DNA from: Halocaridina rubra
Taxonomy: Eukaryota > Arthropoda > Malacostraca > Decapoda > Atyidae
Assembly: GCA_037179515.1 (NCBI GenBank)
Contig: JAXCGZ010000099.1
Span: forward strand, 15,001 to 79,000
Direction of reading: 5' to 3'
DNA length: 64,000 nucleotides
Shown: positions 48,996 through 61,540 of the stretch, one piece after another
How positions within the stretch are numbered: position 1 is the stretch's first letter
Layout: the number at the start of each line of letters is the position of its first letter
Notes under the pieces: generated by a model
Seen by the model: the letters and a program-made list of their open reading frames with translations, nothing else
Databases searched by the model: none
What the model was told of the DNA's origin: nothing
Position numbers and translations under genes: made by a program

Positions 48996-49206
48996 ACAAT
49001 TTAGGTTGTGATATCTCTTACTGGTACGGAAGGTTGAAGAGAAAACCACTCTGACTTTGATACATATTTTATTTTTTTAAGAGAGTCCAAGTTGTTTTCA
49101 TCATGCTAAGTGCTTCTTTTTTTTGTAAGAGAGTTCAAGTTGTTCTCATTATACTAAGTTCTTCTTTTTCATTTTTGGTGTGTGTAATTACCTAATTGTG
49201 TGTGTG
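48996..49206. other. Sequence downstream of METTL22, with a short tandem duplication
   Basis: A roughly 45-bp unit, AAGAGAGTYCAAGTTGTTYTCAT plus flank, is present twice (49078-49165). Then comes a GTGTGTAATTACCTAATTGTG phrase like the 3' end of the CR1-like element. Confidence 0.6.
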
Positions 49207-49475
49207 CGAGATGCTAGGACAAGCAAAGAAAATGCCTTTTAATAGACCAAGGAACCAAGAAAATGAGAAAGAATGTAAAGAGAAGCAGATGGGAAGTGTT
49301 GTGACTTGTCAGATGTGATAGGATAGTTGGAGATGTCTAATGAATAAGCCAAAATATTTGGCTTAGATGTAGGCATAGGAAAAGAACCATAACTGAAGGA
49401 AGACTCAACATGGAACTGTCCTGGCCAGCCCTATTTAAGTCCAAAACCTTCAATTGCAGTATCACACCGGGCATT
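49207..49475 (+). repeat. Interspersed repeat R-B
   Basis: Carries GTGTTGTGACTTGTCAGATG, GATGTAGGCATAGG and CCCTATTTAAGTCCAAA in the family order. Confidence 0.8.
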
Positions 49476-49604
49476 AACAGTTCAATATGTACTTTGCAGT
49501 TTGAAAGTTTTTGACTCGTGAAGGAATGACATATACATCAGTATTTTACAGTAATATAAGTTTTTTTTAAGGTACTGCAAATGCACTCCATGAATTTATA
49601 TACT

Positions 49605-49935
49605 GACACTCCTCAGCTTATGAACGAGTTAGGTTCCAGAAGTTCGTTCGTAAGTAGGATTGTTCATAAGTTGTGTTTAGGTAAAAAAAGTACTAAACAG
49701 TACAAACATATGCAGTACTGTACAGTACTTATGCTAAAGACAATTAACTGCTACAGAAAACATAAAGTATACATTAATAGTGAATTTTAATACAGTAATG
49801 ATAATGTAATAATACAGTACAGCACAGTAATGCATACATTAAACATGGGTAGCTAATGAGTAGGTTTTTGTTCATATCTCTAAATATTTGTAACTTGGTT
49901 TTTCGTTAGTAAGAGGAGCTTCTGTACTATAATAT
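49605..49935. mobile_element. Tigger/mariner-like MITE, imperfect ends
   Basis: The left end TGACACTCCTCAGCTTATGA is roughly complementary to the right end TTAGTAAGAGGAGCTTCTGTA. The interior is TA-rich with several GTACTGTACAGTAC-like palindromes. Non-coding; class assigned from terminus style only. Confidence 0.5.
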
Positions 49936-50710
<775 letters not shown>

Positions 50711-51164
50711 CACCTTAATAATGGGATTAATAGTGACAAGTCATACGGCAAAGAACAGCAACAACATATTTATCATCGTAATATGTCACCAACTTAATAG
50801 TAATTTTTGTTTTCATCACCTTGAAATAATTGTTATAATGGAAATGCAGCAGAACTTATTCTTACCCTACCTATACTCACCTTTTGTCAACTGTTCTATG
50901 GCCTGGAATATTTTCAGGGAGGAGAGGCCTCCCTCCCTTTCACTCATATCTCTTAGTTGGCTAATGTGTCGTATATTGAATATGAAAACAGAATCTGGTC
51001 TTTATCACTTACACTATGAATTATTGATGTGATAACTTGGTTATTAAGCAGAATATGGTTTTTAGACTAGTTTTCTTGAACGTAAAGCAGTGCTTTATGC
51101 ATTTATATTATGTAGAATGTTTATGCACTTAAAAGAATCATTTGAGTTTTATTACTCTTTATGT

Positions 51165-51470
51165 AAAGTAGTATTGGGTGTATGCTCTTTTTAGTCAAGT
51201 AGCTTAGGTTTATGGTCTTTAAGTAGCATGGGTTCTATGCTCCTTTTTTGAAGTAGCTTGGGTATTATGCTCTTAAAAGTAGTTTTGGTTTTATGCCCTT
51301 TTTCGTAAGTATCTTGGGTTTCATGCTTTTTTACTCAAATAGCATGGTTTATGCTTTCTTACAGTAGCTTGGGCTTCATAATCTTTTTTTTTTTTAAGCA
51401 GCATGGTTTTTATCCTATTTTTCAAAGCAATTTTATTTTATGCTTTTTATTCTTAAATATGCAGGTAACT
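51165..51470. repeat. Degenerate about 30-bp tandem repeat, about nine units
   Basis: Units read roughly AAGTAGCTTGGGTTTTATGCTCTTTTT with heavy divergence and variable T-runs. It lies between the convergent METTL22 and receptor genes. Confidence 0.75.
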
Positions 51471-51887
51471 TCAGATTAGTTTCCTTGCCAGTTATGGTCT
51501 TGATTCTCTTGTGTTGCATAAGTTTTTTTTTCAATTAGACGCCATATCCCCAGACCTCAGCAGGATGGCCACAACTAGAGAAAACAATGGAGCTAGCTGG
51601 GTACGAACACATACTACCCTGGCTCACCTCTGGTGCCTCTTATTTTGTAGAAAGAAAAGATTCTTAGTGGGAGGGATTGCCAATCCCCTGCCCCCTACCT
51701 TTTTACCAGCTCTTTCAGCACCTATGGGATGCAAATTTTCCCCAACCACCAGGAAGGAGTAGAAATATACACAAATTTTATTGCCAACTGATAATATTCT
51801 AAATTAATTAGGGTACTCATTCAAGCTAACACATGTATGTTTAAGAAACCAGTTGATAATAAAGAAAAAAAATGTTTCATGCATACT

Positions 51888-51893
51888 TTTATT
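51888..51893 (-). promoter_or_regulatory. Candidate poly(A) signal for the receptor gene
   Basis: AATAAA on the minus strand, about 610 bp past the receptor stop codon. A second AATAAA lies at 51782-51777. The choice between them is not determinable here. Confidence 0.4.
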
Positions 51894-52502
51894 TAGAATG
51901 TACATTGTGGAACATTATTGGTGCCACGAGTTTTTTCATAACACGTATTTAATATTGTGGAGTTCAATAACTTCTTGCTAACTCTCAGGAATCAATTGTC
52001 TTAAATGTAATTAAGTGAAATATATAATGAAATAAGGTCCATTGTTAAAAATACTCTGATACATAACTTAGTATTTTACTTTTTCCATTTGATTGGAATC
52101 ACAATACTTGTTATACAAGATAAAATAATACGAGCTACTTAAAAACAAAGTAAAAATTATTGTAGTTATTACTAGTAATTTATAATTTTAGTGAATACTA
52201 GTACTCTATACTGTACATGCATAAAATGACTTTACAAATACTGTACTACTAAGTGCTTCTCGAGGCTTAATAAGCTACTTAATTATCTGTGTTTTCACAG
52301 AATAAATTTCACTTGTAATAATATAAAAACTGGAACATATATAGCATAATATTGTGCTACACTACAAGACTTTTGTGACTATACATACACACTGAAAAAT
52401 GAAATGAAGCATATTTACAGTAAAGGTACGAAAGATGAGAGATTAGACAATAATGACTATTAGAAACTGACAATTTCAGCTCTGAATTTGTACATATACA
52501 CC

Positions 52503-55196
52503 TTAGATAGCATTCATTCGAGATCCAGAAGTAAGGTGAGCTGTAGGTGAAGAGTTTGACTGGTTTGAGAGTTGGGACATGTTTGAGGTAGTCGACTGGA
52601 GTCCTTGCTTACTAGACGAGGGGCTTCTGCAAGCCCACGAGTACCTGCGTCCGCCCCTTCTACACCACAGGCTGTATAAAGCACGCCACACTTTTCTGGT
52701 GCATGTGAAGGCAATGAATATGAAGACTCCTTGTAATGTGTTAAGCACTACGAAGATGTACCAGACGGCTTCAACTTGTAGGTATCCAGCAACAATGCCA
52801 CTTATCCATGTTAGTCCCATGAGCAGGGCTAATCTCATATACAATTTGAACTGACTCTGATAGGGAGAACATGTGGTCATTTTTGCAGTGGAGTCCATTG
52901 TATTTGCTATAATGCGTGCAGATAGTATGAACAGGGCTATGTTCAGTAACATAATGGCCATTAATGGTGCCGCGAAGAAAACCAGGAGAGCTTTTCGGTG
53001 ACCAAACCAGCACCAGTATTCTCCAAATGCTGGATAATACTCTGTTGGCATGAATTCCGGTTTCACTTTATCGAGGAGGACCACACCGAGAACAGCAGCA
53101 GCTGGAAGTAGCCATCCATATACAGAGTACACCATGTACTTGCAGCACTGTTTTCCCGAAGTGACTCGGAGCTCGGATGTAGCTAGACTGAGTGTCCGCC
53201 AGATATCAAAAGCCATAACATTCACCCAACAAAAAGAGGCTAAGAAGAAATAATACATGCAGGTAGCTAAAATATAGCATTCCACTTTGGCAGGCTCTCT
53301 GAAGACACTCAGTATGAAGGAAGAGAAAGCGCCTAATAGAACCAAACAGAAAGAGGCTAAATTATTTCCAGAGAGATTTCTAAGCTCTTTCACAAAGATA
53401 AAAGCTAGTAAATGTAGCAGAAGACAAACACAAGACAGACCAAGACCTCCAATGGTTATCCAACCCATAATTTTTGAGAACTTCTCGGAGTCATTCTGAA
53501 CGATGCAAACTAAAATCCCATCTTCGCTCAACACATACTCGCTGATCTGGTATGTTCGTTTATATTTCTCCACTAATACCGTTCCATTATCATTCATTAT
53601 GTATTCTTCCTTTGGTAGCAAGAATCGCTCACAAGCCTTAGTTTGTGTAGGTTTTTTGTGGCTGTCTGAAGTGGAATTCATACTAGAGTCATTGGTTAAC
53701 TTGATGGAATAGGTGTCATTTATAGCACCATTATTTGAGAAAGTCTCACTAGAGGCTCTTTCAGAGTCTGTATTGGGAACAGAGGACACATTCTGAGGCT
53801 TTGCTGCAAAATCATTTCCTTCAGTGCTTGATAATGAGGTGGTATTCGGAGATTCTTGGATGGATAATGGAATTATGGGGGTTGAAATATCTTTAATATA
53901 ATCCAATATTTTAGTGGAATTTTCAGTAGACTCAGGCTTCAAAGATATTGAAAGTGTTGGTGTTATTTGTGTTGTCGAAAACAGTGATGAATTGGGAGAT
54001 GCTGAAAACAATAATGGACCTGAAGATGTAGTTGTTACTACAGGCAGTATATCTTCTGTTGTTTGCCTTTCTGGAATTATCTCAGTACTTGTGGGAATGA
54101 CATGGCTATTCAAGTCCACACATCGTCCATATCTGTACTGCTGGTTTTCTCTTCCACATATGACATTCCTGCATTTCTTAAAAAATGGGTCATACACCTC
54201 TCCGACTTTGCAAGTTGAAGTAGAGCCAACTATATTACTTCCACGTTGATCAGAGAAATCAAATAGAAGTGCAAAGGACCGAGTATTGAAAATATCATCA
54301 AAAAAGGATCTTGTGAAAGACTCGTTTAAACAGCTCGTTTTATTTTGAGGCTGGTCATTGCAGAGTGCGCAGTGAATGTTTCTGTATGCATGATCAAACT
54401 TATATCTCACTGCAGTGTACGAATGACAGAGGTCTTTAATTGCATTATCAGTCCAGTTTGAGCTACAATCTTTGGTCATTGGTTTACACTGCCTAACTGT
54501 TTCTATTACAGTTTCGGGCATGGATGGATATACATAGCACAAATGAAATTTCTCTCCATTTCTATCTGTAATATGAAGTCCCCAGTTGTCTTCAATGTCA
54601 TCGAATATGAGATGGTTTGTAACATATTCTCTTGATAAATTTCTATGTTTATTCTGGTATTCTTTAAGTGTTGGGCACTCAAGACGTGGCTGCCACACTT
54701 CCAAGTGATTTGAATCGTTGTTACAAATTGCACAGAAGTAATTAGTGTATGTTACAAAAGATCTCACACTTGTGACAGGCATTGCAACTAAAGGATCAGC
54801 TCTCTGAGAAAAAGAATTTTTGCACATGTCAGCAATATACTGATCTTCCCAGCTTGTCATGCATTTGCCCTTCATGTATAGAGATCCAAATTGTTTCATA
54901 TCCACACATTCATAATTGTTGACATTGGCCACTTGTTCCTGAGCTACGTATGCCTGAGCATCAAGACAACAGTCACCGAACTCTGCGCACATATCATCAC
55001 AAAAGCAATTTCTTGACTTCCAGTCGTAGTAATCATCTAGGCGTGGGCGTTTCCCCGTATTATTGCAAGTGTCTTTTGGAAAGCATGATGCTTCCATGGA
55101 CAACAAATCATCATATTCAAAACCTGCAGATGACTTTAATAGGCTAAGAATTGCAAAGTATATCAGGACCATTTTAGCTAGCTTCCAAGTTGACAT
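52503..55196 (-). CDS. Methuselah-like class B seven-transmembrane receptor with somatomedin-B-like ectodomain
   Basis: An uninterrupted 897-residue frame. Residues 1-25 are a signal peptide (hydrophobic VLIYFAILSLL). Eight cysteines (38, 44, 64, 66, 70, 76, 77, 97) with CFCDDMCAEFGDCCLD match a somatomedin-B-like knot. A cysteine-rich region follows to about 355, including YDPFFKKCRNVICG, a motif typical of Methuselah-family ectodomains. Residues 365-515 are a Ser/Thr/Asn-rich, mucin-like stalk with many N-glycosylation sites. Seven membrane helices lie at about 576-602, 612-634, 640-667, 686-708, 737-761, 787-806 and 810-832. FFLASFCWVNVMAFDIWRTL in helix 3 is characteristic of Methuselah-like receptors. 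I see no clear GPS cleavage site. The tail is short and Ser-rich. The ligand is unknown; a plasma-membrane G-protein-coupled role is expected. Confidence 0.88.
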   Translation of the reverse strand: MSTWKLAKMVLIYFAILSLLKSSAGFEYDDLLSMEASCFPKDTCNNTGKRPRLDDYYDWKSRNCFCDDMCAEFGDCCLDAQAYVAQEQVANVNNYECVDMKQFGSLYMKGKCMTSWEDQYIADMCKNSFSQRADPLVAMPVTSVRSFVTYTNYFCAICNNDSNHLEVWQPRLECPTLKEYQNKHRNLSREYVTNHLIFDDIEDNWGLHITDRNGEKFHLCYVYPSMPETVIETVRQCKPMTKDCSSNWTDNAIKDLCHSYTAVRYKFDHAYRNIHCALCNDQPQNKTSCLNESFTRSFFDDIFNTRSFALLFDFSDQRGSNIVGSTSTCKVGEVYDPFFKKCRNVICGRENQQYRYGRCVDLNSHVIPTSTEIIPERQTTEDILPVVTTTSSGPLLFSASPNSSLFSTTQITPTLSISLKPESTENSTKILDYIKDISTPIIPLSIQESPNTTSLSSTEGNDFAAKPQNVSSVPNTDSERASSETFSNNGAINDTYSIKLTNDSSMNSTSDSHKKPTQTKACERFLLPKEEYIMNDNGTVLVEKYKRTYQISEYVLSEDGILVCIVQNDSEKFSKIMGWITIGGLGLSCVCLLLHLLAFIFVKELRNLSGNNLASFCLVLLGAFSSFILSVFREPAKVECYILATCMYYFFLASFCWVNVMAFDIWRTLSLATSELRVTSGKQCCKYMVYSVYGWLLPAAAVLGVVLLDKVKPEFMPTEYYPAFGEYWCWFGHRKALLVFFAAPLMAIMLLNIALFILSARIIANTMDSTAKMTTCSPYQSQFKLYMRLALLMGLTWISGIVAGYLQVEAVWYIFVVLNTLQGVFIFIAFTCTRKVWRALYSLWCRRGGRRYSWACRSPSSSKQGLQSTTSNMSQLSNQSNSSPTAHLTSGSRMNAI

Positions 55197-55416
55197 TCTG
55201 GAATATTGTGACTTCGAATGTAAAGCGTGTCTTCTCTGTATATCTTATATTTCTCAAAAGTTCGAGTCATCATTTCCTTCACCCTCCAGATGCTTTTGAT
55301 ATGAACACATGTACTGTTCAGACACTTTACTTGCAATTCTATCTTACTCAAAGTTTCTTTAGATTATAAATTTACACTTTTCAAAATTCTCCTTTGTCGA
55401 GGGTGACACTTCAAAT
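55197..55416 (-). other. 5' UTR of the receptor's coding exon, with upstream splice acceptor
   Basis: Reading the minus strand, TTTTTATTTGCAG ends at 55417, so the exon probably begins at 55416. About 220 bp of leader precede the ATG at 55196. The upstream non-coding exon and promoter are not located. Confidence 0.55.
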
Positions 55417-55461
55417 CTGCAAATAAAAAGAATAGCTACAGTTTTTAAGAATTCAAAAGTG

Positions 55462-55547
<86 letters not shown>

Positions 55548-55550
<3 letters not shown>

Positions 55551-56574
55551 TGATCCCCCGCTGGATCGCGTTTCTTGGCTCGCGTTTTCACTGTACCACT
55601 TTTTTTTTTTGGCAAATTATTATTTTATTTTTTGGGTATATGCAAAAATATTAAAATATTAAAAAAATAAAAATTCTCAGTATTTTCATTTTTTTATTGA
55701 AAAAAAACATATTTCGTTATCTAATTGATAAAAATAAAAATTATTTCCCAGCCTACGAATAATAAAACAGTAAAAAATAGTAAAAAACATAAATTTAGAT
55801 ATATGTACGTACAGTATAACTCACAGTATTGCATCATGCGAAATAGTGTCCGATAGCGTACAATGTATTGGGGTCGCAGCTACATGAGCTAGCATATATA
55901 TTTATATTTCCAGTAGTTTCATGATTTTATTGATAAAAAAAAAAAGTATTTCTTAGCCTAAGAATAATAAAACCGTAAAAAATTGTAAAAAAACAAATAC
56001 TAACAGTATTGCAACATGTAAAATACGATACTGCTATCAGCGTTTCGGACAAAGGCTCGTTCAGTCTAACTCACGTGCGTGCCGTTCACGTTGTGCTAAT
56101 TAATACGTTTTGCTTGTGATTTTTTTACTTGCATATTTTAACCTTTGCAATGCCTCCCAAGCATCCTTCATCTTCTAAGGCTTCTTGTAGTGAGCCTAAG
56201 CGGCAAAGGAAAATGTTAACCATAACAGATAAGGTAAGTTTACCTATCACATACATATAAATTTACGTTGCATGCTGTTATTTATAAAGTAAAGGGTGGG
56301 TTTTTAACAGTGCAGGGAGGGTTTATACAGTAAACGTAAAAATAATTGTAAAATACCTATGTACATGAGTGTCATATAAATTTACGCTTGCATGCCATTA
56401 TTTATGAAGTAAAGGGTGGTTTGTTAACAGTACAGGGAGGGTTTATACAGTTTATACGGTGTAAACGTAAAAATAAATTAAAATATCTATGTACATATAG
56501 GCTGATCCTACTCCGCGATTTTCCTGTCTCGCACCGGGTCCCGGAACCGAACCCTCGCGATAATGCAGGGATCA

Positions 56575-56577
<3 letters not shown>
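55548..56577 (+). mobile_element. Tigger-like DNA transposon, deletion derivative
   Basis: Ends CAGTGATCCC (left) and GGGATCACTG (right) are exact inverted repeats. TA is duplicated outside (55546-55547 and 56578-56579), as for Tc1/mariner/pogo elements. The element sits inside a TA microsatellite, so (TA)n flanks both sides (55467-55547 and 56578-56614). Most of the transposase is gone; only its first exon remains. A roughly 120-bp segment with TTTATACAGT and GTAAACGTAAAAATAA is tandemly duplicated at about 56250-56495. Confidence 0.85.
56150..56260 (+). pseudogene. Start of a Tigger/CENP-B-type transposase
   Basis: A 36-codon frame beginning MPPKHPSSSKASCSEPK then RQRKMLTITDK. This Ser-rich basic start precedes the CENP-B/pogo helix-turn-helix in Tigger-like transposases. 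The frame runs into GATAAG-GTAAGT, a consensus splice donor, and then a stop; the catalytic exon is deleted. The product, if any, would have no DNA-binding or DDE domain. Confidence 0.7.
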
Positions 56578-56614
<37 letters not shown>

Positions 56615-56618
<4 letters not shown>

Positions 56619-57066
56619 AGAAGGCAAAGAGGCATATAAACAATTGCAAACTATATAGAACAGCAGTTGCTACTTTTTAGTAGAACCTTAGATATTTCTT
56701 AGCTACATTCTAATATTAATTAAACACTATTGCTGAAAACACTTTTCCGTAACCAATATACATATCATTAGCGTTATTTTCATTTCTCTGATGCATTTCA
56801 GGCCATTATTTTCCTCTTATTATTTAATGCAAAAAAATGCATGCTCCTCCATTCATTTAACTGCAGTAATCCATAATACTAACAGCTATACTGAGAGACA
56901 AAGTCCTTTAAAACTATATTTTCATGAGTTTACCAAAACTATTTATAATAGTATACAACCTTTTCATCCCGTTTACTACTTCTAAGTGATAATAGTTTAA
57001 GAGAATTGATTAGCTTCTTGAGAAGGATTGCATCTGTCAATCTGGAATGACCTAGAGGTTTTGAAA
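56615..57066. other. Unassigned AT-rich stretch
   Basis: No gene or repeat is recognised. Confidence 0.5.
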
Positions 57067-57187
57067 GACAGTAAAATGTGTATTTAAGCAATTTGTCATA
57101 GCCAAATGTGATCAAGCAAATCTGTCATGCGAAATGTGTTTTCAAGCAATTTGTCGTTATGAAATGTGTTTTAAAGCAATTTGTCGC
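57067..57187. repeat. About 35-bp tandem repeat, 3-4 units
   Basis: Units read GAAATGTGTTTTCAAGCAAT then TTGTCGTTAT, with one diverged unit at the start. Confidence 0.75.
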
Positions 57188-57339
57188 TGTTGGTAATTAC
57201 AGTGCTCTGAGTCACTGGTATTGGAGCCGTACAAGAAAAGTTACGCTTATATTATGTACTCTTTGAAACGCAGTGTAAAAGTTCATTATAATTATTAGGC
57301 TTGGTAGATTAGGTTATAACCTGCAAAATAATGTCCCCC

Positions 57340-57515
57340 TGTTGAAGAGGGGGCAAGAGTACTTCATCCGCATTCCCTGCATGTCATAAACATCAATAAA
57401 TGGGGCGGGGCGAGGGAACTGTGAATTCCCTCCTCTATTTTCTTCCCACAGGGTGTCAAGGTATTTTGCTTTGACTCGGCCACCCCCCTTATAAGGAGGA
57501 ATATGGCACTTGTAT
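57340..57515 (+). repeat. Interspersed repeat R-C, second good copy
   Basis: Matches the copy at 500-690 block by block (CCCTGCATGTCATAA, GGGGCGGGGCGAGGG, TTCTTCCCACAGGGTGTC, CTTATAAGGAGGAATATGGC). Confidence 0.75.
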
Positions 57516-57839
57516 GTACTATTACTGTGTTTTTATTGTTGTAAGGAAGAATTATTATCATCATCATAATTATTATTAGACAGTTTAGTGACCAAGCTAT
57601 TCATCGTATATGCATACCTATTATACCTTTTTGACTAGTTATCATGAGCTAGAAAATAAATTACGTGATAAGAATGAGTAAAATAATGGATTTTAAGTGT
57701 ACGATTGTAGTAGAAGTAATAATAGTAGTAGTACCAGTTATAGTAATAATACAAGCAGTCTAGTAATATTAGTAGTAGTAATACTAGTAGTAGTAGCAGA
57801 ACACATGTACATATTTGTTGAATCTGCAAACACACACAC

Positions 57840-57841
<2 letters not shown>

Positions 57842-57931
<90 letters not shown>
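57842..57931. repeat. (TA)n microsatellite
   Basis: About 45 units. Before it (57700-57800) lies an AGTAGTAATA-rich simple region. Confidence 0.96.
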
Positions 57932-57934
<3 letters not shown>

Positions 57935-58738
57935 ATGATCATATTGGGGCCATCTTGAAAAATGATGTACAATACGTCCATACACCATTTCAATTCAATA
58001 TCGAATCACTGTATTAACAAGGAAGGGATTAAAGCTCTCTCTCTCTCTCTCCTTCCAAACTTCCTTTTCCGGTTTTCACATCCTAAGAGTGAAAAAATCT
58101 AGTATTGTTAAAACTATTTTATAGCTACAGTATTTATTTATTTTCTTCCTTCAGCTGAGTACTGCAATCTCCGTAATGTAAGTACGTATCTTAATATTTA
58201 TTATTAATTATAATTATTATAAATTAAGCTATTTAGGGAGGTACTTTAACGTCATAGGTAAATTTATTTCCCATCCCTCCCCTAAAAACACGTGATCTCT
58301 CGTCCACACGTAATTATTCAAACTGTAGACAAACATATATGTGCCTGCTTTTATTTATTTATTCTCATTCAGCCATTGTGATTTGGGATAAAACACTAAG
58401 TAAATACAGTTTTCTTGTTTTTAATTTGTATCATACAGTTTCGAGTACACTGATCCACTTATAACGAAGATTTAAACATGCGCCAATTACCCATTTGACT
58501 TGGATATCGAAGACCATAAAAAAAGAATAGGCAAAATTTGAATCAAAAGAAACTATAATAGCAACTGAATGGGTAATACAGCTGATCTCTGTATCGTGTG
58601 GGGAAAAGATTAAATTGAGGTACTTTTTTATATAAAAAAAATAAAATGGGTATTTATATATTAGCTCATAAATTGCTAACACTTAGACGACACGACCCAG
58701 CTAATTTACTATACCCGGTATAATATTTGATGTGAACA
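57932..58738. other. Unassigned AT-rich stretch
   Basis: Contains a short CT run near 58037. No gene is supported. Confidence 0.5.
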
Positions 58739-58750
58739 TAGAGCACGCCA

Positions 58751-58942
58751 TGAGTGGCCGCCGTGGCCGGATGGTAGCTGGCGCGACTTGATTCGCTCTT
58801 TTTTCAGGCCGTCAGTTCGAGACAAATCTTGATCTGAGGTTAGAAAGGGCATTCACTAGGAGTATCGGACACAAACTGCCAAAACCAAAGCACTGTCCAG
58901 GCCATTATAATTAAAAGGAGTCCGTGACGTAAAACCGACTCT
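58751..58942 (+). mobile_element. tRNA-derived SINE, diverged
   Basis: A box TGGCCGGATGG is good; the B box is eroded (AGTTCGAGACA). The tail is GACGTAAAACC. A 12-bp duplication TAGAGCACGCCA is at 58739-58750 and 58943-58954. Confidence 0.85.
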
Positions 58943-58954
58943 TAGAGCACGCCA

Positions 58955-59342
58955 GAAGCTGAATGGAAATAGAGCTAGCCTGTATGCGAGTTTTAACTAA
59001 TTGTGCTCACGGAGAAGTGCGTGAGCGTTTTATTACAGTTCTGCGTAGAAGGATAACTTTTTAAAGGTGAACAGCGACAGCTTAAATAGGATGCAAGTTT
59101 ATGACAGTGGTTTCCTTGTATTGTAATTAAAATTCCATCATTTCATTCCAATGTAGCATTAAGTCGTGTTCGGAAAACAAGAGAGAGAGAGAGAGACCAT
59201 CCCACACGCATGCCAAAAATGTGGGCCAACATTGGTCTGTCTTCAACCGCAAATCTACTATGCCATTTAGAAGACCACAATCGTGGTTCAGAACTATGTC
59301 TAAAATTAATACAGACTCGGTTGTCTGTTAAACCGATCGCTG
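58955..59342. other. Unassigned stretch
   Basis: No gene recognised; a short GA run is near 59182. Confidence 0.5.
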
Positions 59343-59440
59343 CCCTGAGTGAATGCCCTTTCCAAACTCAGACCGTGACGGACCGCCAATCCACAACCTG
59401 ACGAATCAAAGGCGCGAGTTACCATTCGGCCACGGTAGTC
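59343..59440 (-). mobile_element. tRNA-derived SINE, head fragment
   Basis: On the minus strand the tRNA-like head (GACTACCGTGGCCGAATGGT) and the start of the body (GGGCATTCACTCAGGG) are present; the 3' half is missing and about 13 bp of the B-box region are deleted. Confidence 0.75.
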
Positions 59441-60167
59441 GTCCCCCCCACACACACACACAAACACGTTTAACCCTCATCCCTTTTCTCATTCTTGTAC
59501 GAAGTGTCAAAACCAGTTTCTTCTTCCATAATAGTGGCATCAGAACCAGAATATATCGAACAGATCTGCTTTGTAATATCAATAATGCGTAACTCTCCCA
59601 ACGAGGATCACATGAAGAATCTCCACCAATGATACATTAAAGCGAGTTTTATAAGTAATCACTGATTAGACCGTGATGTGGATAGAGATTATGCTCCCAC
59701 GAAGATGGACATACTCTGGGAAAGGCCTCTCTCTCTCTCTCTAGTTTAATCTCTGATGGACACTAAATTATGAGTAAAAGTGGCGTTGAAGAAAGGCACT
59801 CCATGGCCATGATGCATTAAGCAAACGGGGGAGATTCATATTACGAGTTTTATGACCAGAAAGTTGGGATTTTAGTCAATTTTTTATATACTTCAAATTT
59901 ATTACTTTTTAAATTCAAATTTCCAGTGCCAGAGCTGTATGATTCTTCAAGAACTGCAACGTTTATAAGAACGACTTGTTTGATCAAATCTAAACATTTT
60001 ATTTATATATTATATAAGAAAGAAATACCACGCTTGGTCAAACATATCTTTTATTTTTGAAACCACAGTGATGATGATGATATTTCCAGCTGCTCTGGAA
60101 TGTGAAACCCTTTGAATTTGTGTTTTGGCTTCATGTTACGAAATTGTAACAGCTGTCCCAAACCAAT

Positions 60168-60176
<9 letters not shown>
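59441..60176. other. Unassigned stretch
   Basis: Contains a short CA run near 59450 and a CT run near 59730. No gene recognised. Confidence 0.5.

Positions 60177-60252
<76 letters not shown>
60177..60252. repeat. (TA)n microsatellite
   Basis: About 38 units. Confidence 0.96.
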
Positions 60253-60255
<3 letters not shown>

Positions 60256-61377
60256 AAGATGAGCACGTGACAGATGAACAGAGGTAAGCTACGGAGGGCT
60301 AAGATCTTTCGGACTATTTTATTCTAACTGTTCTTTAATTATTCCCTCCAGGAGAAATGATAGACATCCATGGGATACTGAATGTCCAAAATTACTTTTT
60401 ATGCGATTAGGAAAAAGTAAATAATTGTCTATATTCTATAACCTAGTTTGTGTGCCTAAATATATGTTAAATTATTCCAAAAGGGGACACATTTATATTT
60501 ACCTACCCATCACACAGGGGACTCGAATGGTCTTAATTGCTCCAATTAAAAAGGGATTACCCGAATTTAGTAAACCAATTTCAAGTAAATAATCCCCTAA
60601 AAGGTTGGTTAGTAAAGAACTTTAATAAACGAGTTATTTGATTAAATTAATCTTTGTATTACCATAAATTACTATTTACGATAGTGCAGATCTTAATATT
60701 TATTATTATTATTAATATTGCGTTCTCGAATTAAAATTGAATATTGTCATCATTAAAGCCGCATTGTCAAAATCATTTGCCACAGATAAATTCAAATGAC
60801 AGTATAACGAATGATATAGGCATATCCTGTATTATATTGAACTTTCTTTTATAAAAAGAAATACGTCTAGTTTCACCAAACTGACTAGAACATACGGAGA
60901 TTCTTCAACATGACGTGACAACTGTAGCAATATAATTGCTTTGGCTCACAATTTCTACTAGGCTTTCCAATTCGTAATTGCAGGAACTGCGTGGTACTAG
61001 CTACGTATATTTATTCCGCTCGAACTATTACTACAAATTATCATTATTACAGCAGGTAAATTCTTAAGGGTTTAATCGAATGTTCTTAGAATCTCTCTCA
61101 TGCGTACATGAATAAAATTCCTTTCGTCCGTACGTATGCGCAAGTGCATAATACTTGACTTCAATATTAATTCCTTTCCTTATGCTCAATGCATACACAT
61201 GATTCTGTAGCTGTAAAAATGTATTAAAAAAAGCAAAACAAGTCAAGACTAAGCGTAATTCCACTGCATAACTGGAGCAGAGAGAAACCTCTGCGTTTTC
61301 ACGCATTGTTTAATTTATGATTTTTGGGGGGTGGAGTGGAGGGCTATTTTGTTGATAAATCGGTGAACGTTGAAGTA

Positions 61378-61381
<4 letters not shown>
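60253..61381. other. Unassigned AT-rich stretch
   Basis: No repeats shared with the rest of the window and no supported gene. Confidence 0.5.

Positions 61382-61463
<82 letters not shown>
61382..61463. repeat. (TA)n microsatellite
   Basis: About 41 units. Confidence 0.96.
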
Positions 61464-61467
<4 letters not shown>

Positions 61468-61477
61468 TCCTCACTCT

Positions 61478-61540
61478 GAAGAATTCCAGTTATCGATTAT
61501 TCTTACACTCACAAAGCATCAAAGTAAGACCTCTAGTGTG
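61478..61540 (-). pseudogene. CR1-like LINE, small remnant
   Basis: AATTCCAGTTATCGATTATT, CTTACACT and GACCTCTAGT align with 10025-10120 of the CR1-like copy, the region encoding the protein's C-terminus, with an internal deletion. Confidence 0.55.
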
